A stretch of 64,000 nucleotides of DNA, taken from the NCBI GenBank assembly GCA_963796565.1, contig CAWCMA010000008.1:62001-126000 (forward strand). The letters run 5' to 3'. Below are positions 8,491-17,532 of this stretch, piece after piece. This DNA is from JAKAVN01 sp963796565. Its GTDB lineage: Bacteria > Desulfobacterota > Binatia > Binatales > Binataceae. Made by a program: the position numbers and the translations under genes. Within the stretch, counting starts at the first letter, position 1; every line of letters starts with the position of its first letter. Below the pieces are notes generated by a model. It was not told where the DNA came from and searched no databases. It saw nothing but the letters and a program-made list of their open reading frames with translations.

Positions 8491-8742
8491 ATGCACATGA
8501 AAGAATCCGTAAAAGAATCTGACGGGTCGACATTTCAAAGCCTCCTGATGGCGATCCCGCCCGCCGAGATCGCGCGCTTCAAGGCGATCGTCGAGTCGTA
8601 CGACAACCTGGCGACGATGCGCACCGAGGACCCGCGCCATCACTATGTGCGGCTGTACTTCGACGCCGCGTCGGCCGCCGAGGTCGACGCGCTGCTCGAC
8701 TCGTTGAGCGCGACCTTTTCGATCCGCCGGATCTCGCCCTAG
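8491..8742 (+). CDS. DUF4911 family protein
   Basis: 83 residues. The core (LLMAIPPAEIARFKAIVESYDN, then MRTEDPRHHYVRLYFD) matches the pattern of the small DUF4911 proteins, which are common in deltaproteobacteria and whose function is not known. The start could be residue 1 or Met3 (8497); AGGA lies a few bases upstream. The ArsA-like pair is transcribed divergently from a gap of 60 bases. Its stop codon overlaps the stop of the convergent glucoamylase by four bases. The protein is soluble, with no signal or membrane segment. Confidence 0.75.
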   Translation: MHMKESVKESDGSTFQSLLMAIPPAEIARFKAIVESYDNLATMRTEDPRHHYVRLYFDAASAAEVDALLDSLSATFSIRRISP

Positions 8743-11141
8743 CTCTCGCGCAGCTCGACCGCGTAGTCGCGGCCCTCCCATCGCCCGCGCGTCTCCCAAT
8801 GAAAGGTGAAGCGCACCGGGGCGCGGTCGGCCGTGGTGACGTCGATATCGGCGAAATCGATTCCTACCGCGGTATGGGTCGAACGGCTGTCATGGACGTG
8901 ATGCCACTCGTCTTTGCTCCAGTGCAGCACGAAGGGCTCAGTCGACTGGATGCGCAGTTTGCAGGGGAGCGTGATGGACTCGATTTGCCGGTTGAGTTTC
9001 CAAATCTCGATTGGCGCTCCCGCCTTGCCGTCGCGATAGCGCTCGGCGACCGCCGGGATGAGATCGAAGACGACGCCGTCGGCGGCGGAGCGCAGAAGTT
9101 TCAGGTACTCCGCATGCGCCCACATCAGGGGCATCGCGGCGCCGGTTGGCTTGCCGAATAACATCAGCGCCTCCGGCAGATCCTGCCGATCCCAGACTTG
9201 CTCCGGCAAAAGCCGCGTTGGCGTGGCGAAGTTCTCAATCGCGTGCAGGAACGGGACGAAGTCGCGTCCGGCGGCCAGTTCGTAGTGGCCGCGCTCGCCG
9301 GTCAGAAGCGGCCATGGCCGCCCGATACCCCAGCCGACGAACGCTCCGCCGTCGTCGCGCTGGCCGTAGCCGTCGTGGGTATAACGTTTCCAGCACGGCC
9401 CGGCCGGGAAGTCCTTCTTGAGCACCGCGTCGACGACGCGCAGCGAGTCCTCCATCAGCGGGTCGCCCGCGCGGCGGATGCCGTAACGCACCAGTTCCAG
9501 GAAACCCGCGTCGACGATCTCGGCGGCCGGAAACAGGTAGGGCATGCCGGGCGGGCGGTTGCGAATGGCAACCATCCCCTGGTCGGGATCGTCATTCGGC
9601 ACTATCACCGAGGGATCCGCGGGATTGATGCGGACGTAGTGGTGCTTGATGCCCGGCACCAGGAAGCCTTGCTTGGTTACGGTCCAGCGCTCGATGTGGG
9701 ATTCGAGAAAGTCGGCGTAGTCCAGCAGAAACTCGGCCGTCGCCGGGTCGCCGCGTTGGCGAGCCAGTTCGGACGCGCACACGAGGGCGGCGATATTGCT
9801 CGCCAGCGTCGAGGGCGAGTAGCCGCTGTTCTCCTCCCATCGCTCCTGTGGTGTGACCGGCCCCTCGCTAATCAGGTAGCGGGCGGCGGCGAGCACCATC
9901 GGGTACGGATCGAACGCGCCCATCGTAGTACCGGCGTGCACCAGCCGATACGCCAGCATGATCGGAAAGGCGACCTCGTCGAGTTGGATGCCCTGCCAGT
10001 AGGGCGTGCCGTCGATCCAGAAATTTTGCGGAAAGCCGCCGTCGGGACGCTGCGAGCAGGCCAGGTAGATGAGCGCGCGCAACGGCGTGGCCAGGTCGCC
10101 CGCCGCCAGCAGCCCGGTCGCGCTGTTGACCATGTCCCGCGTCCACACCAGATGATAACCGCCGAGGTCCTCGTCGCCCTTGACCTCGCCCCACGGAATG
10201 CTGAGCGAGGCGATGAGAGCGCCGGGGAAGCGTTTGTCCTCGTGCGCGAGCAGCAATTCGCGGCTTCTGCGGCAGAGCTGGCCGCCGTCGCCAGTCCATC
10301 GATCGAGCGGGTACATGTGGTTGCACGCGCGGTTCCATTGCTCGAGGAAGCGCGACGCGTGCTGCGCGAAGGGTACCCCGAGCGCCTGATAGAGGCAGGT
10401 CACGGCGCGATGCATCCCGTTGCCGAAAGCCAGGCCGAGCGTGAAGTGGCGGTCCTCAGGCAGGGCGATTTCGGCGGTCAGCGCGACGTTGCCGTCTGGC
10501 GCCGAGGCGAACTCGCAATCCAGCTTGAAATTCTGATTGAGATCCTGCCATCCGTCGGTCCTGCCGACATAACCGCACGAGCGCCGCACGAAGGGTACGT
10601 TGGCTCCCAGGGCCAGCCAGGTGTTGTCCTTGTGGGCGGTCATGAACTCGTAACCGGCCATCCGCGCCACGTTGGCGCTGTTGCCCCATCCGCCGACGTT
10701 CAGATGCGGCGAGAGCAGCACGAACAGGCGCAGCCGGCTCAGCAGGTCGGCGTCGCCCTCCACCCGGGTGTCGAGCAGCACGCACGGCTGATGCGGGTCG
10801 GTGATGACCTCCATCACTACGCGATAGCGCCCGGCACGGTCGGCGTTGGTGATGCGCACGCCCAGGCCGCGCTCGCCGAGGTACTCGATGGAAGTGTCCT
10901 GATCGCGATGGACGTCGTGGAAAAAGGTCTCGCCGTCGGTCACCAGGTACTGCAGGTCGCGGATCTGGGGCCGATCGATCGTCGGATAGTAGATTTCGCT
11001 GAGCACGCCGCCCGAGGCGGTGAACCAGATCGGGCTCGCGGTGGAGTAGGCGGTGCCGACGACATCCTTGGCGCTGTGGGTCCAGCGTGGCTCGATACCG
11101 GGGGCTCCTGGAGCGCGGGGAAATTCCTCGATGATGGCCAT
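8739..11141 (-). CDS. Glycoside hydrolase family 15 protein (glucoamylase / glucodextranase type)
   Basis: 800 residues: an N-terminal beta-sandwich domain (about 20-270, IWFTASGGVLSEIYYP) as in bacterial glucoamylase and glucodextranase, then the (alpha/alpha)6 barrel. The barrel carries GGYHLVWTRDMV, the general acid region QLDEVAFP (Glu389) and the general base region LPEQVWDRQD (Glu647). The family hydrolyses terminal alpha-1,4 or alpha-1,6 glucosyl residues to release glucose. There is no signal peptide, so it probably acts in the cytoplasm on glycogen or imported dextrins, or trehalose in related enzymes. AAAGGA precedes the start. It follows tatB-tatC on the same strand with a gap of 39 bases, which may be accidental. 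Confidence 0.9.
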   Translation of the reverse strand: MAIIEEFPRAPGAPGIEPRWTHSAKDVVGTAYSTASPIWFTASGGVLSEIYYPTIDRPQIRDLQYLVTDGETFFHDVHRDQDTSIEYLGERGLGVRITNADRAGRYRVVMEVITDPHQPCVLLDTRVEGDADLLSRLRLFVLLSPHLNVGGWGNSANVARMAGYEFMTAHKDNTWLALGANVPFVRRSCGYVGRTDGWQDLNQNFKLDCEFASAPDGNVALTAEIALPEDRHFTLGLAFGNGMHRAVTCLYQALGVPFAQHASRFLEQWNRACNHMYPLDRWTGDGGQLCRRSRELLLAHEDKRFPGALIASLSIPWGEVKGDEDLGGYHLVWTRDMVNSATGLLAAGDLATPLRALIYLACSQRPDGGFPQNFWIDGTPYWQGIQLDEVAFPIMLAYRLVHAGTTMGAFDPYPMVLAAARYLISEGPVTPQERWEENSGYSPSTLASNIAALVCASELARQRGDPATAEFLLDYADFLESHIERWTVTKQGFLVPGIKHHYVRINPADPSVIVPNDDPDQGMVAIRNRPPGMPYLFPAAEIVDAGFLELVRYGIRRAGDPLMEDSLRVVDAVLKKDFPAGPCWKRYTHDGYGQRDDGGAFVGWGIGRPWPLLTGERGHYELAAGRDFVPFLHAIENFATPTRLLPEQVWDRQDLPEALMLFGKPTGAAMPLMWAHAEYLKLLRSAADGVVFDLIPAVAERYRDGKAGAPIEIWKLNRQIESITLPCKLRIQSTEPFVLHWSKDEWHHVHDSRSTHTAVGIDFADIDVTTADRAPVRFTFHWETRGRWEGRDYAVELRES

Positions 11142-11180
11142 CAGGTCGCATTCCTTTCCACGGATGTGCCGCTCGGGTGC

Positions 11181-11981
11181 TCAGAGCGCCGCGGGCGGTT
11201 CGGCTGCCGGTTCGCTCAGCGGCGCTTGCGCACGGAACATGTAGGAGACGCCCACGCTGAGCACGTAAAGCAGTAGCAGCGGAATGGCGAGCAGGAAAAT
11301 CGAAACCATGTCAGGCGGAGTCAGCGCCGCCGAGACCACAAAGATGCCGAGGATCGCGTAGCGGAAATAACGCAGCATCATGCGGTAATCGATCAGTCCG
11401 AGGCGAGTCAGAAAAACCGCGAAAATCGGCATCTCGAAGGTCAGCCCGAAGGCCAGCATCAACTTGGCCGAGAACGCCAGGTACTCGCTGATCCGGATGG
11501 TTGGCGTGACCCCGATCGAGGCGTACTGCGCGATGAAGAAGGCGTAGCCGACCTTGAACACCACCGCCCAGCAGAAATAGCCGCCCAGCGCGAAGAACAG
11601 GCTCGAGCTGATCACGAACGGCGCCGCCATCCGCCGCTCCGACTCGAGCAGGCCGGGCGCGATAAATTTCCACACCTGATAGAAAATCATCGGGCTCGAG
11701 ATAAATACGCCCGCCACCAGCGCGACCTTGATCTTGGTGAAAAACGCCTCGCCGACGCCGGTCCCGATCAGCAGCAGCTTGCCCCCTCCGACCTCGCGCA
11801 GCGGCAATGTCAGCCAGGCAAAAAGATGGTCGGCGAAAATGTATGACAGAGCGCATCCCACGGCCACCGCGACCACCGACCACATCAGCCGCGTGCGTAG
11901 CTCGCGCAGATGCTCGAGCAGCGGCATGCGGACCTCCTCCGTCGCGGCGGGAGGATTGGCGGGGGGCTCCTGGCTAGCCAC
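11181..11981 (-). CDS. tatC: Sec-independent protein translocase subunit TatC
   Basis: 266 residues with six hydrophobic segments. The cytosolic N-terminal motif MPLLEHLRELRTRL (from about residue 19) is the TatC signature whose Glu binds twin-arginine signal peptides; the first periplasmic loop and the FEMPIFAVFLTRLGL segment are also typical. TatC forms the receptor complex with TatB in the inner membrane and exports folded, often cofactor-bearing proteins. It follows tatB by 15 bases on the same strand. No tatA is adjacent, so TatA must be elsewhere or the TatB-like protein doubles for it. Confidence 0.95.
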   Translation of the reverse strand: MASQEPPANPPAATEEVRMPLLEHLRELRTRLMWSVVAVAVGCALSYIFADHLFAWLTLPLREVGGGKLLLIGTGVGEAFFTKIKVALVAGVFISSPMIFYQVWKFIAPGLLESERRMAAPFVISSSLFFALGGYFCWAVVFKVGYAFFIAQYASIGVTPTIRISEYLAFSAKLMLAFGLTFEMPIFAVFLTRLGLIDYRMMLRYFRYAILGIFVVSAALTPPDMVSIFLLAIPLLLLYVLSVGVSYMFRAQAPLSEPAAEPPAAL

Positions 11982-11996
11982 AGGCAGTGGTGCGGG

Positions 11997-12479
11997 CTAT
12001 GGTTTGTCGGCCGGAGGCACGGAGCGTTCCGGATGCTCGGGTGCTTCGGGTTGCGAGGGCGGCACCGAAGGCTGAGGCTCCGCCGAAGGACGATGCTCCG
12101 CCGGGGGTTCGGCGGTGGTCTGGGTTTCGGCGGCTGAGGCTTGGGGCGGAGATGCGGCCCCGGCAGGCAGCTCACTTTCAGGGGATAGCTCGCCTTCGGC
12201 CGGCGACTGTGATTTGGGTTCCGGCGCGAGAAAGGCCGGCGGTGGCGGCGACGGCGATGTGGACGGCGTCGGCGGATGCGGATCGTCGAAGCGCGGCGGC
12301 AGTAAATTGAAGGGCGAATCGTCGCCAATCGCGCCCGAGATCTCGCGCATCACGGTGTTACTCGCCAGGCGCAGCTCGCGCAGCACTTTGCCGACGGCGT
12401 GCATCACCTGAGGCAAATCGTCGGGTGGGATGACGATCAGCGCTATTATCAGGAACAGGAGTATTTCGAAAATGCCCAA
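11997..12479 (-). CDS. tatB: Sec-independent protein translocase subunit TatB (TatA/B family)
   Basis: 160 residues from a TTG at 12479. The short N-terminal membrane helix (GIFEILLFLIIALIVI) is followed by a Pro-Asp turn and the amphipathic helix DLPQVMHAVGKVLRELRL, the TatA/B pattern; the length, position before tatC and long tail favour TatB. The C-terminal 85 residues are Pro/Glu/Ser-rich low-complexity sequence (PPHPPTPSTSPSP onward). No closer in-frame ATG exists. The gene is divergent from the histone-deacetylase-fold gene across 88 bases. Confidence 0.85.
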   Translation of the reverse strand: MGIFEILLFLIIALIVIPPDDLPQVMHAVGKVLRELRLASNTVMREISGAIGDDSPFNLLPPRFDDPHPPTPSTSPSPPPPAFLAPEPKSQSPAEGELSPESELPAGAASPPQASAAETQTTAEPPAEHRPSAEPQPSVPPSQPEAPEHPERSVPPADKP

Positions 12480-12567
12480 GGGTTTTCCATCCGCCGTCCG
12501 CCTCGCCCATGGCGTAGCGCCGCGCGGTCTGAGTTAATGATCGTTATCGAAGTTCGGAGTGTCAACG

Positions 12568-13599
12568 ATGCTCAGGACCGCACTGATTAGCGACCGCCGT
12601 TTTTTGAAGCATTTTGCCGGCCGCAGCCATCCCGAACGCCCCGAGCGCGCGGCGGTAATGATCCAGATGGCCGAAGAGCTTCATCGCGCCGGAATACTTG
12701 CGCTCAGCCCGCGCGAGGCGACCGTCGCGGAGCTCGAGCTGTGCCACGACCCGGCCTACGTGGCCGAGGTGAAACGCAGCGCTTCGATGCCGCGTTACGA
12801 CTTCGATTCCGACACCCATACCTCGCCCGACTCCTATCAGACCGCGCTGCTGGCGGCGGGCGGCGTGCTGACGGCGGTCGAGACGGTGATGGACGGGGCG
12901 GCGGACAATGCTTTTGCGATCGTTCGTCCGCCCGGCCATCATGCGCTCGCCACGCGCGCGATGGGCTTCTGCCTGTTCAACAACGTGGCGATTGCGGCGC
13001 GCTATCTCACCCGGCGGCGCAGGCTCAAACGCGTGCTGGTGATCGACTGGGACGTCCATCACGGCAACGGTATCCAGGACATCTTTTACGACTCGGCCGA
13101 GGTGCTCTACTTCTCGACCCATCAGTTCCCGTTTTACCCGGGCAGCGGCGCGCTCGACGAAGTTGGCTACGGACCCGGCGCCGGCTACACGGTCAACGCG
13201 CCGATGCCGGCGACGTTCGGCGACAACGAGTACTTGCGCATTTTCGACGCCGTGCTGGCGCCGGTGGTCCGGCAATTCCGCCCGGAGTTCATCCTCGTGT
13301 CGTCGGGCTTCGACGCGCACTTTCGCGATCCGCTGGGTGGAATGCGGGTGACCGAGGCTGGCTTCGCCGCGCTCGCGCGCCGGGTCAAGCGGATGGCGGC
13401 CGAGTGCTGCGGGGGCCGGATGGTTGCGGCCCTGGAGGGCGGCTACGATCTTCAGGCACTGGCCGATTCGGGGCGCAGCGTGATCGAGGAACTGGGCCGC
13501 GAGGCGGACGAGCCGATTACGCCGGCCGCCGACGGCGATCGGGTCATACCTATAATCGAGCGCTCGCATTATTTCCTGTCGCGCTACTGGAAGTTTTAG
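12568..13599 (+). CDS. Histone-deacetylase superfamily amidohydrolase (AcuC/APAH-like)
   Basis: 343 residues from the ATG at 12568, which has GGAG eight bases upstream; a GTG at 12559 is also in frame. All class I/II deacetylase motifs are present: RPPGHHA (His124-His125), GFCLFNN, DWDVHHGNG with zinc ligands Asp162 and His164, and SSGFDAH with the third ligand Asp249. Bacterial members deacetylate acetylpolyamines or acetyl-CoA synthetase lysines; which applies here is not visible. No membrane segment. The FHA-CAP gene follows 24 bases later on the same strand. Confidence 0.9.
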   Translation: MLRTALISDRRFLKHFAGRSHPERPERAAVMIQMAEELHRAGILALSPREATVAELELCHDPAYVAEVKRSASMPRYDFDSDTHTSPDSYQTALLAAGGVLTAVETVMDGAADNAFAIVRPPGHHALATRAMGFCLFNNVAIAARYLTRRRRLKRVLVIDWDVHHGNGIQDIFYDSAEVLYFSTHQFPFYPGSGALDEVGYGPGAGYTVNAPMPATFGDNEYLRIFDAVLAPVVRQFRPEFILVSSGFDAHFRDPLGGMRVTEAGFAALARRVKRMAAECCGGRMVAALEGGYDLQALADSGRSVIEELGREADEPITPAADGDRVIPIIERSHYFLSRYWKF

Positions 13600-13623
13600 G
13601 AGTAAGCGGGAAGACTCGCTAGC

Positions 13624-15123
13624 GTGTCCGAGTCTAATTCTTCCAGCCAGTCCGGGACGCTGCGGCTGGTTGCTCTGGGCGTGGCGTCGCCGCAAGTCCA
13701 AGAGCTGCGCACCCGGCGCATCACGATTGGCACCGCCGCCGGCAACGACCTGATTCTTAACGAGCCGACCGCTTCACGCCGCCACGCCGCGCTCGAGCGG
13801 CGGTGGGGCGGATGGCGGGTGGTCGATCTCGGCTCGACCAACGGCACATACCTTAACGGCCGCCGTGTCACCTCGCCGACGCCGCTCGCGCGTGGCGACG
13901 AGCTGCGCTTCGGTAACGCGCGCTTCGGTTTCGTAGCTCCCGGCGACGACCCGTTCCGGGTCGTCGCCGGGAGCGTCCAGGTGGCCGCGCGCTCGCGCCG
14001 GCGCGTTCCGCGGGTCGCGAGCGCAGCCCTGGCCGCGCTGCTGCTCGCGGGCGGCGGGTTCGCGGTGACCGCGTATCTGCTCAACTTCAACCGCCTCGAC
14101 CGGGCGGCGGGCGGGGTGGCGGAGCGAGACGCCGCCACCCCGCCCGCCGCCGCCAACGCGGCGTCGGCGTTGAGCGCCGCCGCCACTTCCGCGGCCGTCG
14201 GCGGCAGCGCCGGTTCTACCGGCGTTGCGACGCCGACGGCCGGCTCCGCCACAGAGGCGGGCGCGCCCGGCGCGGCCGCCTCTGCGCCGGAGCCTCAGTG
14301 GCTCGCGCATCTGAACGCCTATCGCGCGATGGCCAAGCTCGCGCCGGTCAGCGACGAGCCGTCGCTGAGCGAGGGCGAGCTAAGCCATACGCGCTACCTG
14401 GTGGAGAACTACGCCGGGCCCATCAGCCATGGCGTCAATATCGGCGTGGGCATGCATGAGGAGGAGACGGGCAAGCCTGGCTTCACACGCATCGGCTTGC
14501 ACGCCGCTCAGAACAGCGATGTGGCGGAGTGGCCAGGACCAACGCCGCCGAGTTCACCTAATTGGGCGTTGGACGATTGGATGACCGGTGCGTTCCATCG
14601 GATCAACATCCTGAATCCCCGCTTGCGCCAGGTAGCCTATGGCCAATCGTGCGGGGATTTCGGAGTCTGTACGGCGGCGCTCAACGTGCTGGGCGGCGCG
14701 GAGCGTTCGGAATACTCGTTGCCGTTGGCTACGCCGATATTGTTCCCGCCGCCGGGCTCGACGGTCGGACTAGGCCCACTGCATGGAGAATGGCCCGACC
14801 CCACCAGCTCGTGCTCCGGCTACGGGACGCCCGCGGGATTGCCGATCACGCTCCAACTCGGCGCGATGGTCGACGCGCGCCTCGACGGCTATCGGCTCAT
14901 CCGCGACGGTGCTTCGCCCGTAAATCTTGAGGCCTGTGGCTTCGACGCTTCGAGCTACAACAACCCGGACGCCACCGCGCAGGAGCGGGGTCGCGAGATA
15001 TTACACGGCTTCGGTGCGGCGGTGGTGGTTCCGCGCGTTCCGCTGGACAAGGGCGCCAGCTACATGGTTTCGGTCACGGTCAACGGACGGGAATATAAAT
15101 GGCGGTTTTCGACTTCGCCGTAG
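13624..15123 (+). CDS. FHA domain - transmembrane helix - CAP/SCP-like protein
   Basis: 499 residues from a GTG with TAGGAG upstream. Residues about 25-105 form an FHA domain (RITIGTAAGNDLIL, SRRHAALE, LGSTNGTYLNGRRV), a phosphothreonine reader. A membrane helix at about 133-152 follows, then an Ala/Thr/Gly linker to about 220, then an extracytoplasmic CAP (SCP/PR1)-like domain (HLNAYRAMAKLAPVS, ELSHTRYLVEN, HEEE) and a C-terminal beta-rich region. The topology puts the phospho-reader in the cytoplasm and the CAP domain outside. The two linkers beside the helix contain perfect inverted repeats (H3, H4). It may couple Ser/Thr kinase signalling to the cell surface; that is inference. Confidence 0.8.
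   Translation: MSESNSSSQSGTLRLVALGVASPQVQELRTRRITIGTAAGNDLILNEPTASRRHAALERRWGGWRVVDLGSTNGTYLNGRRVTSPTPLARGDELRFGNARFGFVAPGDDPFRVVAGSVQVAARSRRRVPRVASAALAALLLAGGGFAVTAYLLNFNRLDRAAGGVAERDAATPPAAANAASALSAAATSAAVGGSAGSTGVATPTAGSATEAGAPGAAASAPEPQWLAHLNAYRAMAKLAPVSDEPSLSEGELSHTRYLVENYAGPISHGVNIGVGMHEEETGKPGFTRIGLHAAQNSDVAEWPGPTPPSSPNWALDDWMTGAFHRINILNPRLRQVAYGQSCGDFGVCTAALNVLGGAERSEYSLPLATPILFPPPGSTVGLGPLHGEWPDPTSSCSGYGTPAGLPITLQLGAMVDARLDGYRLIRDGASPVNLEACGFDASSYNNPDATAQERGREILHGFGAAVVVPRVPLDKGASYMVSVTVNGREYKWRFSTSP
13936..13974. repeat. Intragenic perfect inverted repeat H3 (18-bp stem, 3-base loop)
   Basis: Arms 13936-13953 and 13957-13974, loop TTC. Located at residues 105-117, immediately after the FHA domain and before the membrane helix. 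Confidence 0.92.
14103..14151. repeat. Intragenic perfect inverted repeat H4 (20-bp stem, 9-base loop)
   Basis: Arms 14103-14122 and 14132-14151 are exact reverse complements. Located at residues 161-176, just after the membrane helix in the Ala-rich linker. Confidence 0.92.
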
Positions 15124-15297
15124 CCGGCCGGGGGGGGCGCGTGGCCGGGGCCCGGCGCCGCCTGCGAGGTTGCGTCGCGCAGACAGAGCAACTAATAGTC
15201 ATCAGACGGGGCTACCCGTGGTGTGCCGGCGCCGGTCGGTGCAACAATCGGCAGTCCGATTTGGTAATTGGGGTACCAAGGAGGCGACGACAGCACA

Positions 15298-16575
15298 ATG
15301 AAAATCTCGATGTTCCATCTGATGCCGTACCGCGACCTGCCTGCGGATTTCGAAAAGCGCTACCACTCGGTGTGGGTCGACCCGCCATACAATGAACTTG
15401 CCGACACCGAGAAGATTGCCAAGTATTACAACTGGACGCTCGACGAGCTGACCTACGCCGCCAAGGCCGGGATGGATGGCATCTGCGTCAACGAGCACCA
15501 TCAGAACGCCTACGGCTTCATGCCGTCGCCCAACCTGATGGGCTCGGCGCTGGCGCGTGCGACTAACGGACTCAACGTCGCGCTGGTGCAGATGGGCGCG
15601 ACGCTGCCCACCACGATTCCGCCAATCCGCGTGGCCGAGGAATATGGGATGCTCGATTGCATCAGCGGCGGCCGCCTGGTGGCCGGGATGCCGCTGGGCA
15701 CTCCGATGGACGCGAACCTGTGCTACGGAATCACGCCGATGGAGCATCGCGAGCGCTACTACGAAGCGCACGATTTGATCATGAAGGCGTGGCAGTCCAA
15801 GGAGATTTTCGCCTGGAACGGCAAGTACTTCAAATTGCCGATGGTCAACCTGTGGCCGCGGCCGCTGCAGAAGCCGCATCCTCCCGTATGGATTCCGGGC
15901 AGCGGCAGCCTCAGCACCTGGGACTTCACCGCCAAGCACGACCATTGCTACTGCTTCCTGAGCTACTACGGAAACAACCTCGGCAAACGCGTGATGGACG
16001 GCTTCTGGGAGTTCGTGGCTAAGAGCAACCTGGACGCCAATCCGTATCGCGCCGGCTTCCTGCAGCTCGTGGTGGTTGCCGAGAGCGACGCCAAGGCCGA
16101 GGAGCTGTACTACCCGCACATCCGCTATTTTTACGACAAGTGCCTGCACATCCTGTGGGACTACCAGGCCGTGCCCGGCAACCAGGACCATCGCAGCCTG
16201 GTCAACAGCGTCAAGAACCTGTACCCGATGCAGCTCGACCTGATGTCGAAAGTGCCGAACTGGAAGTACAAGGACTTCGTCGACAACCAGTTCGTGATCG
16301 GCGGCAGCCCTAAGTCGGTGACCGACCAGCTCAAGGAGGCGGTCAAGAAGCTGCGCGTGGGCAACCTGATGGTACTGTTGCAGATTGGCTCGATGCCGCA
16401 CGAGCTGACGCTGAAGAACATCGATATGTTCGCGCGCGAGGTCAAACCGCACTTCCGCGACATGTGGGACGACGAGTGGGAAAACCGCTGGTGGCCCGAG
16501 GGGCTGAAGGAAAAGAAGCCCGCCCCCGCGCATCGGGGTGCCGCGCATCCCGCGATGGAGCGGGCCGCGAAGTAG
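15298..16575 (+). CDS. LLM-class flavin-dependent oxidoreductase
   Basis: 425 residues from the ATG at 15298, which has AAGGAGG about 11 bases upstream. Luciferase-like fold: MKISMFHLMPY start, GMDGICVNEHHQNAYG, the SGGRLVAGMPLGTP stretch and the PLQKPHPPVWIPGSGS motif. The longer, two-insert form resembles FMN-dependent LLM monooxygenases rather than the short F420 group at 3014. The C-terminal extension (WWPEG then Lys/Pro/Ala-rich) is probably disordered. Reaction unknown: members oxygenate alkanes, sulfonates and other organics or reduce with F420. The neighbouring alpha/beta hydrolase suggests a degradative pair. Confidence 0.85.
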   Translation: MKISMFHLMPYRDLPADFEKRYHSVWVDPPYNELADTEKIAKYYNWTLDELTYAAKAGMDGICVNEHHQNAYGFMPSPNLMGSALARATNGLNVALVQMGATLPTTIPPIRVAEEYGMLDCISGGRLVAGMPLGTPMDANLCYGITPMEHRERYYEAHDLIMKAWQSKEIFAWNGKYFKLPMVNLWPRPLQKPHPPVWIPGSGSLSTWDFTAKHDHCYCFLSYYGNNLGKRVMDGFWEFVAKSNLDANPYRAGFLQLVVVAESDAKAEELYYPHIRYFYDKCLHILWDYQAVPGNQDHRSLVNSVKNLYPMQLDLMSKVPNWKYKDFVDNQFVIGGSPKSVTDQLKEAVKKLRVGNLMVLLQIGSMPHELTLKNIDMFAREVKPHFRDMWDDEWENRWWPEGLKEKKPAPAHRGAAHPAMERAAK

Positions 16576-16606
16576 TTCGCGCGCGCCACGCACTCGCAGC
16601 ATAAGT

Positions 16607-16635
16607 CCGGCGCCGGCTCACACAGCCGGCGCCGG
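16607..16635 (+). terminator. Hairpin after the LLM gene, terminator-like without T tract
   Basis: Perfect 12-bp stem (16607-16618 and 16624-16635) with a CACAC loop in the gap between the LLM gene and the alpha/beta hydrolase. No run of T follows, so intrinsic termination would be weak; it may instead stabilise the upstream message. Confidence 0.5.
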
Positions 16636-16677
16636 GCGCTAATACCCCAGAGAATTCAAAAGAGGGCACACAGAGCC

Positions 16678-17463
16678 ATGGCTGCAGTTCAGGAACGCAT
16701 CGTCAACGTCTGGGATGACAAAATAAAGGCGCGCGTGAAGGTCGCCGGCTCGGGACCGGCGGTGGTTTTTCTGCACGGCGGATGGGGTCCGCAGTGGACC
16801 GAATTCCATGACACGCTGGCGCGCGAGTTCACCCTGTATGCCCCCGACCATCCGGGCACCAGCGAGGGCGACCCCGAATCGCATCGCGCGCTCGACGACA
16901 TGTGGGACCTCGCGCTGTTCTACGACGAGTTGTTCGACAAGCTCGGCCTCGATAAACCGGTGTTGGTCGGACATTCGTTCGGCGGGATGGTGGCGGGCGA
17001 TATCGCGGCCAATTTCCCCAAACGGATCGGCAAGCTGGTGCTAGTCGATTCGCTGGGCATCTGGCTCGACGAGTCGCCGATTCGCAACTACATGGTGACG
17101 CCGATCGCCGATCTTATTCCGATGATCTTCGCCAATCCGAACGATCCGTCGATCGGAACTTTCGTTCCCAGCCCGACCGACACCGAGGCGATGGTCCGCA
17201 CGCACTGGGCGCTCGGATGCACCGGCAAGTTCTGCTGGCCGATACCCGACAAGGGGCTGCGCAAGCGCATCCATCGCGTGAGCGCGCCGACCCTGGTGCT
17301 GTGGGGCAAGCAGGACCATCTCACGCCCGCCGTCTATGCCCACGAGTTCGTGAAACTCATCAAGGGCGCGAAGGTCGAGTTGATCGACAAGGCCTCGCAT
17401 ATGCTGCCGATCGAGCAGCCGGCGGCGGCGGCCAAGGCGGTGGCGGATTTCGTCAAGCGCTAG
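16678..17463 (+). CDS. Alpha/beta hydrolase
   Basis: 261 residues, normal size for a soluble alpha/beta-fold hydrolase of the epoxide hydrolase/C-C hydrolase type. FLHGGWGP provides the oxyanion hole; the elbow GHSFGG gives Ser100, WGKQDHLTP gives Asp213 and KASHMLPIEQP gives His241, so the triad is intact. No signal peptide. AGAGG lies upstream of the ATG. The gap from the LLM oxidoreductase is 102 bases with a hairpin, so the two could be co-expressed. The ring-cleavage or ester substrate is not predictable from the sequence alone. Confidence 0.85.
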   Translation: MAAVQERIVNVWDDKIKARVKVAGSGPAVVFLHGGWGPQWTEFHDTLAREFTLYAPDHPGTSEGDPESHRALDDMWDLALFYDELFDKLGLDKPVLVGHSFGGMVAGDIAANFPKRIGKLVLVDSLGIWLDESPIRNYMVTPIADLIPMIFANPNDPSIGTFVPSPTDTEAMVRTHWALGCTGKFCWPIPDKGLRKRIHRVSAPTLVLWGKQDHLTPAVYAHEFVKLIKGAKVELIDKASHMLPIEQPAAAAKAVADFVKR

Positions 17464-17532
17464 CCGCAAGCGCTGATAGCAGGCGCTAATGAGTGGACGC
17501 GAAAGAGGGAGACCGAGGAGATGGGAGGAGAG

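Noticed and set aside
9198..11276. Open frame of about 690 codons antisense to the GH15 gene
   Set aside because: The GH15 protein on the other strand has both catalytic Glu motifs and full length; the antisense product looks random.
15202..16602. Long open frame antisense to the second LLM gene
   Set aside because: The plus-strand LLM gene has a strong Shine-Dalgarno and complete family motifs; the antisense frame has none.
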